From positions 8,131 to 15,438 of the forward strand of contig DNPI01000243.1 in the NCBI GenBank assembly GCA_003501525.1: a DNA stretch of 7,308 nucleotides, read 5' to 3'. Each line of letters begins with the position of its first letter. The first letter of the stretch is position 1. Below, in pieces: positions 6,646 through 7,308 of this stretch. This DNA comes from Planctomycetota bacterium. GTDB lineage: Bacteria > Planctomycetota > UBA1135. The position numbers and the translations under genes were made by a program. The notes under the pieces were generated by a model that was given only the letters and a program-made list of their open reading frames with translations, did no database searches and was not told the origin of the DNA.

Positions 6646-7308
6646 CTAAGCTTTTCGCCAAAGAAGTTCGACAAGCGGATCAACCACCGGAGATTGAATC
6701 GGACCACCTTCGAGCTCAAACCGCGATTCAGATTGATCGACAGTAAAAACTTTTTCGCGAACTTCCCCATCGGAACCAGTCCAACGCAACCGAATGTTGA
6801 AACGCCAAGGAGCCCCAATTTGGGTGATGATGACCGCATCATTCTCCCACTTGAACCTAAGTTCAGGGCAACCCGGATGGTCCAACCATTGACTAAAGAA
6901 CCAACCCAGAGTTTGGCCACTAGCCTCTTCCAAAGCCTCCCGAAGCGTTGAAGTATTGACCGCGGTACCGCGATTGGCCAGGTACCATGATTTGATACCG
7001 GCAAAAAAGTCTTCATCTCCAACCTGTCCCCTCAGCATATGTAATACCCAAGCCCCTTTCGGGTAAGTATTGGTGTTGAGAGCAGAATCAGGGTGCTCGT
7101 AGCCCCCCCACCGAATCGGAAGGGTTCGGCCTTCTTTGGAAATCAGCCAGCGGCGTCTCATCCCTTCGAGACTCCTATCAAGCGAGGGCCCCCCGGTAGA
7201 AGCATGAAGCCAAGGCCCAAAATAGGAAGCAAATCCCTCCGAAAGCCAAACCTCCTTCCAGGCAGCATAACCAACGGCGTCTCCAAACCACTGATGTGCC
7301 AATTCATG
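6646..7308 (-). CDS. M1-family aminopeptidase (gluzincin), C-terminal part
   Basis: These 220 residues are the C-terminal part of an M1 zinc aminopeptidase, which removes N-terminal amino acids from peptides. The reading frame is open to the right edge: the first codon in the window, CAT at 7306-7308, is the first His of HELAH, followed by QWFGD and, 18 residues on, the third zinc ligand Glu in WLSEGFASYF. The N-terminal domain with the GAMEN substrate motif is outside. Further on, NTNTYPKGAWVLHMLR contains the conserved Tyr thought to stabilise the transition state, and DHPGCPELRF opens a C-terminal beta-sandwich. The chain ends there, so it is the short M1 type without the large helical ERAP-like domain. 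The apparent start at 7302 is an internal TTG and should not be taken as the N-terminus. The HD gene begins 11 bases after its stop. Whether the full protein is secreted cannot be seen. Confidence 0.95.
   Translation of the reverse strand, partial: HELAHQWFGDAVGYAAWKEVWLSEGFASYFGPWLHASTGGPSLDRSLEGMRRRWLISKEGRTLPIRWGGYEHPDSALNTNTYPKGAWVLHMLRGQVGDEDFFAGIKSWYLANRGTAVNTSTLREALEEASGQTLGWFFSQWLDHPGCPELRFKWENDAVIITQIGAPWRFNIRLRWTGSDGEVREKVFTVDQSESRFELEGGPIQSPVVDPLVELLWRKA

Noticed and set aside
6635..6661. TTG start at 6661 for the HD gene giving a 193-residue protein
   Set aside because: It would overlap the M1 coding end, adds residues without family resemblance, and an ATG at 6634 is available.
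6597..7022. 141-codon open frame on the minus strand within the M1 and HD genes
   Set aside because: It is another frame of the same strand as the M1 coding sequence, which shows HELAH and the third zinc ligand; no independent motif supports it.

Overview
The window reads as compact bacterial chromosome: six protein-coding genes on both strands, gaps of 56 bp or less, one 4-bp gene overlap, no introns, and no stretch over 300 bases without a gene. I see no RNA gene, insertion sequence, CRISPR array, prophage gene or long repeat. GC looks close to 50 % by eye. The mix of a DUF2961/GH172 glycosidase with an extra C-terminal domain, M32 and M1 metallopeptidases and a fused homoaconitase suggests an environmental, possibly marine, heterotroph. 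A planctomycete-like affiliation is only a guess, because there is no taxonomic marker here.

Layout, left to right. (1) 1-550, minus: N-terminal 183 residues of an isocitrate/isopropylmalate/homoisocitrate-type dehydrogenase, cut by the left edge. (2) 598-2103, minus: complete M32 carboxypeptidase. (3) 2100-4079, minus: DUF2961/GH172-type glycoside hydrolase with an added C-terminal beta-rich domain. These three read GH172 -> M32 -> dehydrogenase and look like one operon. (4) 4080-4135: divergent intergenic region. (5) 4136-6070, plus: a complete 644-residue single-chain aconitase-superfamily protein that most resembles fungal homoaconitase (Lys4). (6) 6080-6634, minus: small HD-domain protein whose HD signature reads AD. 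(7) 6646-7308, minus: C-terminal part of an M1 aminopeptidase, cut by the right edge at the first His of HELAH. The HD gene follows it closely and is probably co-transcribed; this pair converges on the homoaconitase gene.

The most interesting theme is metabolic. A homoaconitase-like enzyme and a beta-decarboxylating dehydrogenase lie within 4 kb of each other. They could perform two successive steps, homocitrate to homoisocitrate to 2-oxoadipate, of the alpha-aminoadipate lysine route, which is uncommon in bacteria. An aconitase/isocitrate-dehydrogenase role in the TCA cycle cannot be excluded from this window. The peptidases and the glycosidase look like scavenging or turnover functions with no evident link to that pathway. 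I found no defence system, mobile element or clearly new system; the candidates for a second look are the fused homoaconitase, the degenerate HD motif and the GH172 operon.
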